NCBI RefSeq assembly: GCF_016518545.1
Contig: NZ_JACVTO010000016.1
Coordinates: 62,001-126,000 of the forward strand
From: Pseudomonas sp. S30
GTDB taxonomy: Bacteria > Pseudomonadota > Gammaproteobacteria > Pseudomonadales > Pseudomonadaceae
Direction of reading: 5' to 3'
Length of the DNA stretch: 64,000 nucleotides
Shown: one piece after another, positions 24,905 through 32,569 of the stretch
Position numbering within the stretch: the stretch's first letter is position 1
Layout: each line of letters starts with the position of its first letter
Notes under the pieces: generated by a model
What the model saw: the letters and a program-made list of their open reading frames with translations, nothing else
What the model was told of the DNA's origin: nothing
Databases searched by the model: none
Program-made: the position numbers and the translations under genes

Positions 24905-24940
24905 AAGGCGCCTCGATGTCGTATCCGGCGCCTTTGTCTT
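24905..24940 (+). terminator. Hairpin after tRNA-His copy 1
   Basis: AAGGCGCC (24905-24912) pairs with GGCGCCTT (24927-24934), followed by TGTCTT. A near-identical hairpin follows the second tRNA-His copy. Because tRNA-Leu lies just downstream, it may be a partial terminator or a processing site. Confidence 0.6.
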
Positions 24941-24949
24941 GAGCGTTAC

Positions 24950-25034
24950 GCGGACGTGGTGAAATTGGTAGACACACTGGATTTAGGTTCCAGCGGCGCA
25001 AGCTGTAAGAGTTCGAGTCTCTTCGTCCGCACCA
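24950..25034 (+). tRNA. tRNA-Leu (anticodon TAG)
   Basis: 85-nt class II tRNA with a long variable arm and encoded CCA; acceptor GCGGACG / CGTCCGC, anticodon loop TTTAGGT giving TAG (reads CUA/CUG family). Lies between the two tRNA-His copies. Confidence 0.96.
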
Positions 25035-25042
25035 TGTTTATC

Positions 25043-25187
25043 TAGGCTTTGTCTGAAAAGTCTTGAGGCGAAGGTCAGGCAAGGCGAAAACAGCCGAGGA
25101 AGCGGAGTTTACGGGTTGTAAATGAGCATTCCGAGGCTGTTTTCAACGCAGCATCACCGAGTATCAAGGTTTTTCAGGCACAGCCTA
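25043..25187. repeat. MITE-like palindromic element, about 145 bp, TA-bounded
   Basis: The ends are inverted repeats: GGCTTTGTCTGAAAA on the left and, read inversely, GGCTGTGCCTGAAAA on the right, matching 18 of 22 positions when extended to CTTGA. Each end is bordered by TA. The interior is a second imperfect palindrome running from GAAAACAGCC to GGCTGTTTTC. There is no coding capacity. The structure fits a non-autonomous element moved by a TA-targeting (IS630/Tc1-type) transposase, of the kind scattered through Pseudomonas genomes. It separates tRNA-Leu from the second tRNA-His. Confidence 0.75.
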
Positions 25188-25212
25188 GGCTGTACCGTTG
25201 CACGGCATTATG

Positions 25213-25288
25213 GTGGGCGTAGCTCAGTTGGTAGAGCGCTGGATTGTGATTCCAGTTGTCGTGGGTTCGATTCCCATCGTCCACCCCA
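25213..25288 (+). tRNA. tRNA-His (anticodon GTG), copy 2
   Basis: Identical to the first tRNA-His gene through all 76 bases, and the identity continues a few bases beyond each end. It follows the MITE-like element by 25 bases. Confidence 0.96.
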
Positions 25289-25296
25289 TATTTTCG

Positions 25297-25335
25297 AAGG
25301 CGCCTCGATCTTGCGATCAGGCGCCTTTGTCGTTT
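25297..25335 (+). terminator. Terminator after tRNA-His copy 2
   Basis: AAGGCGCC (25297-25304) and GGCGCCTT (25320-25327) form the stem, with GATC/GATC pairing inside the loop; a T-rich tail follows (TGTCGTTT). It is homologous to the hairpin after tRNA-His copy 1 and likely ends the tRNA transcript. Confidence 0.75.
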
Positions 25336-25435
25336 CCGATGGTCGCGCAGCAGGCGGCCACTGGCAGTTTCTGCATGAAAGCTGATAGATTTCAGCCGCT
25401 TGATAAATGCTCGCGGCCCCTTGGAGAGTTTGCCG

Positions 25436-25735
25436 ATGATCGCCAGAGAAGCGCGCCAGGCCCTGGCGCTGCAACGCTTCCGTGAAGCCAATCCGCAGTT
25501 GCTCGACGAGGTGCGTGCATTGGCACCGCACGAGCAGGACCAGCAGATCGAGTGGACATTCGAAGATGCGGCCCAGGAGCAGGGGCTCGAGCCGTGGGAG
25601 CTGGCCCTGCAACTGATCGCGCAATCGCCCGAGTAGCTGCAGGCCATGCGTCTGGAGACCCATCGCGAGGTGGCTCAGGCCCTGGACATGTCGTGGGAAG
25701 AATACTGCAGCTTCAACGACATCGAGCCCAGTTGA
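25436..25735 (+). pseudogene. Small conserved gene upstream of tig, interrupted by an in-frame TAG
   Basis: ATG 25436 with GGAGAG before it opens MIAREARQALALQRFREANPQ and runs 66 residues to a TAG at 25634-25636. The same frame continues without a break for 32 more codons (LQAMRLETHREVAQALDMSWEEYCSFNDIEPS) to TGA 25733-25735, with the same amphipathic, acidic and Trp-containing style before and after the TAG (EPWELALQ before, MSWEEYC after). The simplest reading is a 99-codon gene in which one GAG or CAG became TAG. Alternatives are a genuine 66-aa protein plus a 29-aa protein restarting at ATG 25648, or suppression of the stop. Function unknown. Confidence 0.65.
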
Positions 25736-25890
25736 AGGCGCAAGCAGGCGGCGGTCTCGCTGCCGTCGTTCGGATTTGGCCTGGTGTGCTCGCCCGATGA
25801 GCATGCCAGGCCCGGTTGGTCGTCCCCAGCCGTTATGGTACGGGTCTTTCAAGGAAATCGCCCGGCGTTGTGCTCGTCGCTCCAGGTGGG

Positions 25891-25919
25891 GTGACTTCTG
25901 GTGTTCGAGTCACTAGAAT
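25891..25919 (+). promoter_or_regulatory. Candidate sigma-70 promoter of tig
   Basis: GTGACT (25891-25896), 17 bases, TAGAAT (25914-25919), 63 bases before the tig start. Confidence 0.45.
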
Positions 25920-25981
25920 ATTCGCCCTTGATTCTGGAGTCGGGCTTTCGCCGGCTAACGTCTGTGCAACGAGGAATATCC

Positions 25982-27295
25982 ATGCAAGTTTCTGTTGAAA
26001 ACACTTCTGCTCTCGAGCGCCGCATGACCATCGCGGTTCCGGCCGAGCGCGTCGAGAACGAAGTCAACAAGCGTCTGCAACAGACTGCCCGTCGCGCCAA
26101 GGTCCCGGGCTTCCGTCCCGGCAAGGTCCCGATGAGCGTGATCCGCCAGCGTTACGAAGACGCTGCGCGCCAGGAGGCGTTCGGCGATCTGGTCCAGGCG
26201 TCCTTCTACGAAGCCGTGGTCGAGCAGAAGCTGAACCCGGCCGGCGCACCGGCCGTCGAGCCGAAGTCGTTCGAGAAGGGCAAGGGTCTGGAGTTCGTCG
26301 CCATCTTCGAAGTGTTCCCGGAATTCACCGTCGCCGGTTTCGATTCGATCAACGTCGAGCGCCTGAGCGCCGAGGTGGCCGACGCCGACCTGGACACCAT
26401 GCTCGAAGTGTTGCGCAAGCAGAACGTACGTTTCGAGACCGTCGAGCGCGCGGCCGAGAAGGACGATCAGGTTAACATCGACTTCGTCGGCAAGATCGAC
26501 GGCGAAGCCTTCGCCGGCGGCTCCGCCACCAACACCCCGCTGGTGCTGGGCTCGGGCCGCATGATTCCTGGCTTCGAGGACGGTCTGGTGGGTGCCAAGG
26601 CGGGTGAGGAGCGCGTGGTCAACGTGACCTTCCCCGAGGACTACCAGAACCTGGACCTGGCCAGCAAGGCTGCCGAGTTCACCATCACCGTCAACAGCGT
26701 CAGCGCGCCTGTGCTGCCCGAGCTTAACGAAGCGTTCTTCGCCCAGTTCGGCATCAAGGAATCGACGCTGGAAGGCTTCCGCGCCGAAGTTCGCAAGAAC
26801 ATGGAGCGTGAGCTGCGTCAGGCCATCAAGACCAAGGTCAAGAACCAGGTCATGGACGGTCTGCTGGCTGCCAACCCGGTCGACGCCCCCAAGGCCCTGC
26901 TGGAAAACGAAGTGAATCGTCTGCGCGTGCAGGCCGTTCAGCAGTTCGGCGGCAACATCAAGCCCGACCAACTGCCGGCCGAGCTGTTCGAGGAGCAGGC
27001 CAAGCGCCGTGTGGTGCTGGGTCTGATCGTGGCTGAAGTGGTCAAGCAGTTCGACCTCAAGCCAGACGACGCCAAGGTTCGCGAGACGATCGAAGAGATG
27101 GCCTCGGCCTATCAGGAGCCTGAGCAGGTCATCGCCTGGTACTACAAGAACGACCAGCAGCTGAACGAAGTGCGCTCGGTTGTGCTGGAAGAGCAAGTTG
27201 TAGATACTGTCCTGCAGAAAGCGACTGTGACCGACAAGTCGGTCTCGTATGAAGAGGCTGTCAAGCCAGCTCAGGCTCCTGCCGAAGCTGAGTGA
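25982..27295 (+). CDS. tig: Trigger factor, ribosome-associated chaperone
   Basis: 437 aa from ATG 25982 after ACGAGGAATATCC. The ribosome-binding domain carries the signature GFRPGKVP (about 44-51). The FKBP-type isomerase domain (about 160-245) has DQVNIDFVGKIDGEAFAGG and MIPGFEDGLVGAKAGEERVVNVTFPEDY, and the C-terminal helical cradle fills the rest. It greets nascent chains at the exit tunnel. Heads the conserved tig-clpP-clpX-lon-hupB-ppiD block; a strong terminator follows. Confidence 0.97.
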   Translation: MQVSVENTSALERRMTIAVPAERVENEVNKRLQQTARRAKVPGFRPGKVPMSVIRQRYEDAARQEAFGDLVQASFYEAVVEQKLNPAGAPAVEPKSFEKGKGLEFVAIFEVFPEFTVAGFDSINVERLSAEVADADLDTMLEVLRKQNVRFETVERAAEKDDQVNIDFVGKIDGEAFAGGSATNTPLVLGSGRMIPGFEDGLVGAKAGEERVVNVTFPEDYQNLDLASKAAEFTITVNSVSAPVLPELNEAFFAQFGIKESTLEGFRAEVRKNMERELRQAIKTKVKNQVMDGLLAANPVDAPKALLENEVNRLRVQAVQQFGGNIKPDQLPAELFEEQAKRRVVLGLIVAEVVKQFDLKPDDAKVRETIEEMASAYQEPEQVIAWYYKNDQQLNEVRSVVLEEQVVDTVLQKATVTDKSVSYEEAVKPAQAPAEAE

Positions 27296-27315
27296 TCTGC
27301 TACTTTGTAGGAACC

Positions 27316-27350
27316 GCACAAGCCAGCCTTCGGGCTGGCTTGTGCGTTAT
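27316..27350 (+). terminator. Terminator after tig
   Basis: 13-bp perfect stem starting GCACAAGCCAGCC, with a TTCG tetraloop, followed by GTTATT. Separates tig from clpP. Confidence 0.85.
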
Positions 27351-27384
27351 TAAAGCCATGACTATTTGGGAGTGAGTGCAGGAC

Positions 27385-28026
27385 ATGTCCCGCAATTCTT
27401 ATATTCAGCAGAGCTCTGACATCCAGGCCGCCGGCGGCCTGGTCCCGATGGTTATCGAGCAGTCCGCCCGTGGCGAACGTGCCTACGACATCTACTCGCG
27501 CCTGTTGAAGGAGCGTGTGATTTTCCTGGTCGGGCCTGTAGAGGACTACATGGCCAACCTGGTCGTGGCGCAGCTGCTGTTCCTTGAAGCGGAAAACCCG
27601 GACAAGGATATCCATCTGTACATCAACTCGCCGGGTGGTTCGGTGACCGCAGGCATGTCGATCTACGACACCATGCAGTTCATCAAACCCGACGTCTCCA
27701 CCATCTGCATCGGCCAGGCCTGCAGCATGGGCGCCTTCCTGCTCGCTGCCGGTGCAGCTGGCAAGCGGCACTGCCTGCCCAACTCGCGCGTGATGATTCA
27801 CCAGCCCCTGGGCGGCTTCCAGGGCCAGGCCACGGACATCGAGATCCACGCCCAGGAAATCCTCAGCATCAAGTCTCGCCTGAACGAGTTGCTGGCGTTC
27901 CACACCGGCCAGGACCTGGAAACCATCAAGCGCGACACCGAGCGTGACAACTTCATGAGCGCCTCGCGCGCGGCCGAGTACGGTTTGGTCGACTCGGTCT
28001 ACGACAAGCGGCAACTGGTGTCCTGA
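27385..28026 (+). CDS. clpP: ClpP, ATP-dependent Clp protease proteolytic subunit
   Basis: 213 aa from ATG 27385 (MSRNSYIQQSSDIQAAGGLVPMVIEQSARGERAYD). Catalytic serine in GQACSMGAFLL, histidine in SRVMIHQPLGG, and aspartate in the RDTERDNFMS region. A GTG at 27376 would add three residues and is not preferred. It forms the double-heptamer chamber fed by ClpX, whose gene follows 108 bases downstream. Confidence 0.97.
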   Translation: MSRNSYIQQSSDIQAAGGLVPMVIEQSARGERAYDIYSRLLKERVIFLVGPVEDYMANLVVAQLLFLEAENPDKDIHLYINSPGGSVTAGMSIYDTMQFIKPDVSTICIGQACSMGAFLLAAGAAGKRHCLPNSRVMIHQPLGGFQGQATDIEIHAQEILSIKSRLNELLAFHTGQDLETIKRDTERDNFMSASRAAEYGLVDSVYDKRQLVS

Positions 28027-28051
28027 GCCAGGGTGCCGGAGCGGGTGGGCG

Positions 28052-28071
28052 CCGCAGGCGTCCGCCTGCGG
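28052..28071 (+). other. Hairpin between clpP and clpX
   Basis: Perfect stem CCGCAGGCG / CGCCTGCGG with a 2-base TC turn and no T tract. It could be a transcript-processing or stabilising element between the two cistrons rather than a terminator. Confidence 0.4.
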
Positions 28072-28134
28072 ACTTGAAAAAGCCCGCAATTGCCTTCATC
28101 TTGTGTTGCAAGCCTACCGGATTGGATCGATCGA

Positions 28135-29418
28135 ATGACTGACACCCGTAACGGCGAGGACAACGGCAAATTGCTCTATTGCTCCTTCTGCGGCAAAAGC
28201 CAGCATGAAGTGCGCAAATTGATTGCCGGGCCCTCGGTATTTATCTGCGACGAGTGCGTCGACCTGTGCAATGACATCATCCGTGAGGAGGTGCAGGAAG
28301 CCCAGGCCGAGAGCAGCGCGCACAAATTGCCTTCGCCGAAAGAAATCAGCGGCATCCTGGACCAGTACGTGATTGGTCAGGAGCGCGCGAAGAAGGTGCT
28401 CGCCGTAGCGGTCTACAACCACTACAAGCGCCTGAATCAACGTGACAAGAAAGGCGACGAAGTCGAGTTGGGCAAGAGCAACATCCTGCTGATCGGGCCG
28501 ACCGGCTCGGGCAAGACCCTGCTCGCCGAAACCCTCGCACGCCTGCTGAACGTGCCGTTTACCATTGCCGACGCCACCACCCTGACCGAAGCCGGTTACG
28601 TGGGGGAAGACGTCGAGAACATCATTCAGAAGCTGCTGCAAAAGTGCGACTACGACGTGGAAAAGGCCCAGATGGGCATCGTCTACATCGACGAAATCGA
28701 CAAGATTTCGCGCAAGTCGGACAACCCCTCCATCACCCGTGACGTTTCGGGCGAAGGCGTGCAGCAGGCCTTGTTGAAACTGATCGAGGGCACCGTGGCC
28801 TCGGTACCGCCGCAAGGTGGGCGCAAGCATCCGCAGCAGGAATTCCTGCAGGTCGACACGCGCAACATCCTGTTCATCTGCGGCGGTGCCTTCTCGGGGC
28901 TCGAGAAAGTCATCCAGAACCGCTCCACCAAGGGTGGCATCGGTTTCGGCGCGCAGGTGCGTAGCCAGCAGGAAGGCAAGAAGGTCGGGGAATCCCTGCG
29001 TGAGGTCGAGCCGGACGATCTGGTCAAGTTCGGTCTGATCCCGGAGTTCGTAGGCCGCTTGCCGGTACTGGCGACACTCGACGAGTTGGATGAGGCTGCG
29101 CTGATGCAGATCCTCACCGAGCCCAAGAATGCGCTCACCAAGCAGTACGCCAAGCTCTTCGAGATGGAGAGCGTCGATCTCGAGTTCCGCAGTGATGCGC
29201 TCAAGGCCGTCGCGCGCAAGGCGCTGGAGCGCAAGACCGGCGCGCGTGGGTTGCGGTCGATTCTCGAAGGGGTCTTGCTCGATACCATGTACGAGATTCC
29301 TTCGCAGAAGGAAGTCAGCAAGGTGGTGATCGATGAAAGCGTCATCGACGGCACCTCGCAGCCGCTGCTGATCTACGAGAACAGCGAGCCACAAGCCAAG
29401 GCTGCCCCTGACGCGTGA
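28135..29418 (+). CDS. clpX: ClpX, AAA+ unfoldase of the ClpXP protease
   Basis: 427 aa from ATG 28135. The N-terminal zinc-binding domain has YCSFCGKSQ and FICDECVDLC (four cysteines); Walker A is LLIGPTGSGKTLLAETLA near 118, Walker B GIVYIDEIDKI near 182, and sensor-2 arginine lies in RKTGARGLRSILE. The ClpP-docking IGF loop is seen as GGIGFGAQVR. No strong ribosome site precedes the ATG; translation may depend on the upstream clpP transcript. Confidence 0.97.
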   Translation: MTDTRNGEDNGKLLYCSFCGKSQHEVRKLIAGPSVFICDECVDLCNDIIREEVQEAQAESSAHKLPSPKEISGILDQYVIGQERAKKVLAVAVYNHYKRLNQRDKKGDEVELGKSNILLIGPTGSGKTLLAETLARLLNVPFTIADATTLTEAGYVGEDVENIIQKLLQKCDYDVEKAQMGIVYIDEIDKISRKSDNPSITRDVSGEGVQQALLKLIEGTVASVPPQGGRKHPQQEFLQVDTRNILFICGGAFSGLEKVIQNRSTKGGIGFGAQVRSQQEGKKVGESLREVEPDDLVKFGLIPEFVGRLPVLATLDELDEAALMQILTEPKNALTKQYAKLFEMESVDLEFRSDALKAVARKALERKTGARGLRSILEGVLLDTMYEIPSQKEVSKVVIDESVIDGTSQPLLIYENSEPQAKAAPDA

Positions 29419-29443
29419 GTCGGTCGCAGCATGGTGAAGTTTG

Positions 29444-29470
29444 AAGGGGCCTACGGGCCCTTTCTGCTTT
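29444..29470 (+). terminator. Terminator after clpX
   Basis: AAGGGGCC, a TAC loop and GGGCCCTT form an imperfect stem followed by TTTCTGCTTTT. Confidence 0.65.
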
Positions 29471-29483
29471 TCTGGCGTCAGCG

Positions 29484-29512
29484 CTTGTATTTTTGCCGAC
29501 CTACCCCCACAT
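29484..29512 (+). promoter_or_regulatory. Candidate heat-shock (sigma-32) promoter of lon
   Basis: CTTGTAT (29484-29490), 14 bases, CCCCACAT (29505-29512), compared with CTTGAAA-N13/15-CCCCATNT. It lies 60 bases before lon, a classic sigma-32 target. Confidence 0.6.
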
Positions 29513-29571
29513 TAGCCCCAAGCACTATTTCCACCGGTTTCCGGCCGCAAGGCCGCTGTAGAGGCGAAATC

Positions 29572-31968
29572 ATGAAGACCACTCTCGACTTGCCTCTTTT
29601 GCCATTGCGCGATGTCGTCGTTTATCCGCACATGGTCATCCCGCTGTTCGTGGGACGCGAGAAGTCCATCGAAGCCCTCGAAGCTGCGATGACGGGCGAA
29701 AAGCAGATCCTCCTGCTGGCCCAGAAGAACCCCGGCGATGACGATCCAGGCGAAGACGCCCTGTATCGCGTCGGGACCGTCGCCACCGTCCTGCAACTGC
29801 TGAAACTGCCCGATGGCACCGTCAAGGTCCTGGTCGAAGGTGAGCAACGCGGGTCGGTAGAGCGCTTCAGTGAGGTCGAGGGGCATGTTCGCGCCGAGGT
29901 CACGCTGATCGATGAGGTCGAAGCCGCCGAGCGCGAGTCCGAAGTGTTCGTGCGCAGCCTGCTCTCGCAATTCGAACAATACGTGCAGCTGGGCAAGAAA
30001 GTGCCCGCCGAAGTCTTGTCATCGCTCAACAGCATTGAAGAACCGGGGCGACTGGTCGACACCATGGCCGCGCACATGGCGCTCAAGATCGAGCAGAAGC
30101 AGGAGATCCTCGAGATCATCGACCTGCCTGCACGTGTCGAGCACGTTCTCGCCTTGCTGGATGCGGAGATCGACCTGCTGCAGGTAGAGAAACGCATCCG
30201 CGGTCGGGTCAAGAAGCAGATGGAGCGCAGTCAGCGCGAGTACTACCTGAATGAGCAGATGAAGGCCATTCAGAAAGAGCTCGGCGACGGCGACGAAGGC
30301 CACAACGAAATCGAGGAACTGAAGAAGCGTATCGACGCCGCTGGCCTGCCCAAGGATGCCCTGACCAAGGCCCAGGCCGAGCTGAACAAGCTCAAGCAGA
30401 TGTCGCCGATGTCTGCCGAGGCTACCGTCGTACGCTCCTACCTCGACTGGCTGGTCCAGGTACCTTGGAAGGCCCAGAGCAAGGTGCGCCTGGACCTGTC
30501 CAAGGCCGAGGAGATCCTCGATGCCGACCACTACGGGCTGGAGGAGGTCAAGGAGCGTATCCTGGAGTACCTCGCCGTCCAGAAGCGCGTGAAGAAGATC
30601 CGCGGCCCGGTGCTGTGCCTGGTCGGACCGCCCGGTGTAGGCAAGACGTCCCTGGCCGAGTCGATCGCGGCGGCCACCAACCGCAAGTTCGTGCGCATGG
30701 CCCTCGGTGGCGTACGTGACGAAGCCGAAATCCGCGGACATCGCCGTACCTACATCGGCTCCATGCCGGGCCGGCTGATCCAGAAGATGACCAAGGTCGG
30801 GGTTCGCAACCCGCTGTTCCTGCTCGACGAAATCGACAAGATGGGCAGCGACATGCGTGGTGATCCTGCCTCGGCACTGCTCGAGGTGCTCGATCCCGAG
30901 CAGAATCACAATTTCAACGACCATTACCTGGAAGTCGATTACGACCTCTCGGACGTGATGTTCCTGTGCACCTCCAACTCGATGAACATTCCTCCGGCGC
31001 TGCTCGACCGCATGGAAATCATCCGTCTGCCGGGCTACACCGAAGACGAGAAGATCAACATCGCAGTCAAGTACCTGGTGCCCAAGCAGGTCAAGGCCAA
31101 TGGTCTGAAGAAGGACGAGCTGGAAGTCGACGTCTCGGCGATCCGCGACATCATCCGTTACTACACCCGCGAAGCCGGGGTGCGCGGCCTGGAGCGGCAG
31201 ATCGCTAAGGTCTGCCGCAAGGTGGTCAAGGAGCACGCCGGGCTCAAGCAGGTGAAGGTCAAGGTGACCGGCGAGCAACTTGAGCATCTGCTGGGCGTAC
31301 GCAAGTTCCGCTACGGCCTGGCGGAAACTCAGGACCAGATCGGTCAGGTCACCGGCCTGGCCTGGACTCAGGTGGGCGGCGAACTGTTGACCATCGAATC
31401 CGTGGTGATTCCAGGCAAAGGCCAGTTGATCAAGACCGGCTCGCTGGGTGATGTCATGGTAGAGTCGATCACCGCTGCCCAGACCGTCGTGCGCAGCCGT
31501 GCACGCAGCCTGGGGATCGCCACCGATTTCCATGAAAAGCACGACGTGCATATCCACATGCCTGAAGGTGCCACTCCCAAGGACGGACCTAGCGCGGGTA
31601 TCGGCATGTGCACTGCGCTGGTCTCGGCACTGACCCAGATTCCCGTACGCGCCGACGTGGCGATGACGGGTGAGATCACCTTGCGCGGGCAGGTGCTGGC
31701 CATCGGTGGGTTGAAGGAAAAATTGCTGGCAGCCCACCGCGGTGGCATCAAGACCGTGATCATTCCGGAAGAGAATGTGCGCGATCTGAAGGAGATTCCT
31801 GAAAATATTAAACAGGATCTGCAGATCAAACCGGTTAAATGGATTGACGAAGTCCTGCAAATTGCGCTGCAATACGCCCCGCAACCCTTGCCAGATGTGG
31901 CTCCGGAGATTGTCGCGAAAGAAGAGAAACGCGACAGCGATGCCAAGGAAAGAATGAGCAGGCACTAG
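29572..31968 (+). CDS. lon: Lon, ATP-dependent serine protease
   Basis: 798 aa from ATG 29572 with GAGG upstream. The N-terminal substrate domain begins LPLLPLRDVVVYPHMVIPLFVGREKS, followed by a coiled-coil (ERSQREYYLNEQMKAIQKELG), AAA+ with Walker A GPPGVGKTSLAESIA and Walker B PLFLLDEIDKMG, and a C-terminal protease with catalytic serine in PKDGPSAGIGM and lysine in GLKEKLLAAHRGGIKTVI. Degrades misfolded and regulatory proteins. Separate candidate heat-shock promoter upstream. Confidence 0.97.
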   Translation: MKTTLDLPLLPLRDVVVYPHMVIPLFVGREKSIEALEAAMTGEKQILLLAQKNPGDDDPGEDALYRVGTVATVLQLLKLPDGTVKVLVEGEQRGSVERFSEVEGHVRAEVTLIDEVEAAERESEVFVRSLLSQFEQYVQLGKKVPAEVLSSLNSIEEPGRLVDTMAAHMALKIEQKQEILEIIDLPARVEHVLALLDAEIDLLQVEKRIRGRVKKQMERSQREYYLNEQMKAIQKELGDGDEGHNEIEELKKRIDAAGLPKDALTKAQAELNKLKQMSPMSAEATVVRSYLDWLVQVPWKAQSKVRLDLSKAEEILDADHYGLEEVKERILEYLAVQKRVKKIRGPVLCLVGPPGVGKTSLAESIAAATNRKFVRMALGGVRDEAEIRGHRRTYIGSMPGRLIQKMTKVGVRNPLFLLDEIDKMGSDMRGDPASALLEVLDPEQNHNFNDHYLEVDYDLSDVMFLCTSNSMNIPPALLDRMEIIRLPGYTEDEKINIAVKYLVPKQVKANGLKKDELEVDVSAIRDIIRYYTREAGVRGLERQIAKVCRKVVKEHAGLKQVKVKVTGEQLEHLLGVRKFRYGLAETQDQIGQVTGLAWTQVGGELLTIESVVIPGKGQLIKTGSLGDVMVESITAAQTVVRSRARSLGIATDFHEKHDVHIHMPEGATPKDGPSAGIGMCTALVSALTQIPVRADVAMTGEITLRGQVLAIGGLKEKLLAAHRGGIKTVIIPEENVRDLKEIPENIKQDLQIKPVKWIDEVLQIALQYAPQPLPDVAPEIVAKEEKRDSDAKERMSRH

Positions 31969-31991
31969 TTCGTACCCCACTGGTAACCTCG

Positions 31992-32021
31992 TTGACACCT
32001 TTTTCGCCGCCTTGCTATAAA
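31992..32021 (+). promoter_or_regulatory. Sigma-70 promoter of hupB
   Basis: Perfect TTGACA (31992-31997), 18-base spacer, TATAAA (32016-32021), giving an untranslated leader of about 85-90 bases before the hupB GTG. Confidence 0.75.
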
Positions 32022-32115
32022 GCGCGGCGTCAATGTCACAGGGCCCCCAGTGGGCATTTCATCCGCTTCATTAAATACTTAGAAACAACTCAATCGAGAT
32101 ATAAGGGGACTTAGA

Positions 32116-32388
32116 GTGAACAAGTCGGAACTGATTGACGCTATCGCCGCTTCTGCTGATATTCCCAAAGCCGTCGCTGGCCGCGCGCTGGATGCAGTGA
32201 TCGAGTCCGTTACCGGAGCCCTGAAAGCAGGTGACAACGTCGTGCTGGTAGGCTTCGGCACCTTCTCCGTCAATGAGCGCGCTGCGCGCACCGGTCGCAA
32301 CCCGCAAACGGGCAAGGCCATCCAGATCGCAGCTGCCAAGGTTCCAGGCTTCAAGGCCGGCAAAGCCCTGAAGGACGCCGTCAACTAA
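32116..32388 (+). CDS. hupB: HU-beta, nucleoid-associated DNA-binding protein
   Basis: 90 aa, starting with GTG after AAGGGGACTTAGA. The whole HU fold is present: MNKSELIDAIAASADIPKAVAGRALDAVIESV, VGFGTFSVNERAARTGRNPQTGKAI (the DNA-bending arm with the proline) and VPGFKAGKALKDAVN. It bends and compacts DNA. Own strong promoter and terminator. Confidence 0.97.
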   Translation: MNKSELIDAIAASADIPKAVAGRALDAVIESVTGALKAGDNVVLVGFGTFSVNERAARTGRNPQTGKAIQIAAAKVPGFKAGKALKDAVN

Positions 32389-32475
32389 GTCGTCTTTCAC
32401 GCGAGGCCGATCTCTTCGGCTTCGAGCGCGTGAGGGCAGGGCCGTGCAACGTTCTTGCCGTCACGTTCGCTAGGA

Positions 32476-32509
32476 AAAGGCGCATCCTCGGATGCGCCTT
32501 TCTTTTATC
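32476..32509 (+). terminator. Terminator after hupB
   Basis: 12-bp stem AAAGGCGCATCC / GGATGCGCCTTT with a 2-base turn, followed by TCTTTTAT. Confidence 0.85.
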
Positions 32510-32569
32510 AGGATTCTACCCACTCTCCGCGGTTGTCGATGCAGTGGTACGACCGTTTCTGGGGGACGC

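Noticed and set aside
30019..31998. A 659-codon minus-strand frame opposite lon
   Set aside because: Antisense to a canonical Lon protease, no ribosome site and no family resemblance.
32388..32470. Structured segment after hupB (TCACGCG ... CGCGTGA pairing) as a possible small RNA
   Set aside because: It lies within the hupB 3' untranslated region before a clear terminator and has no promoter of its own; most simply part of the hupB transcript.
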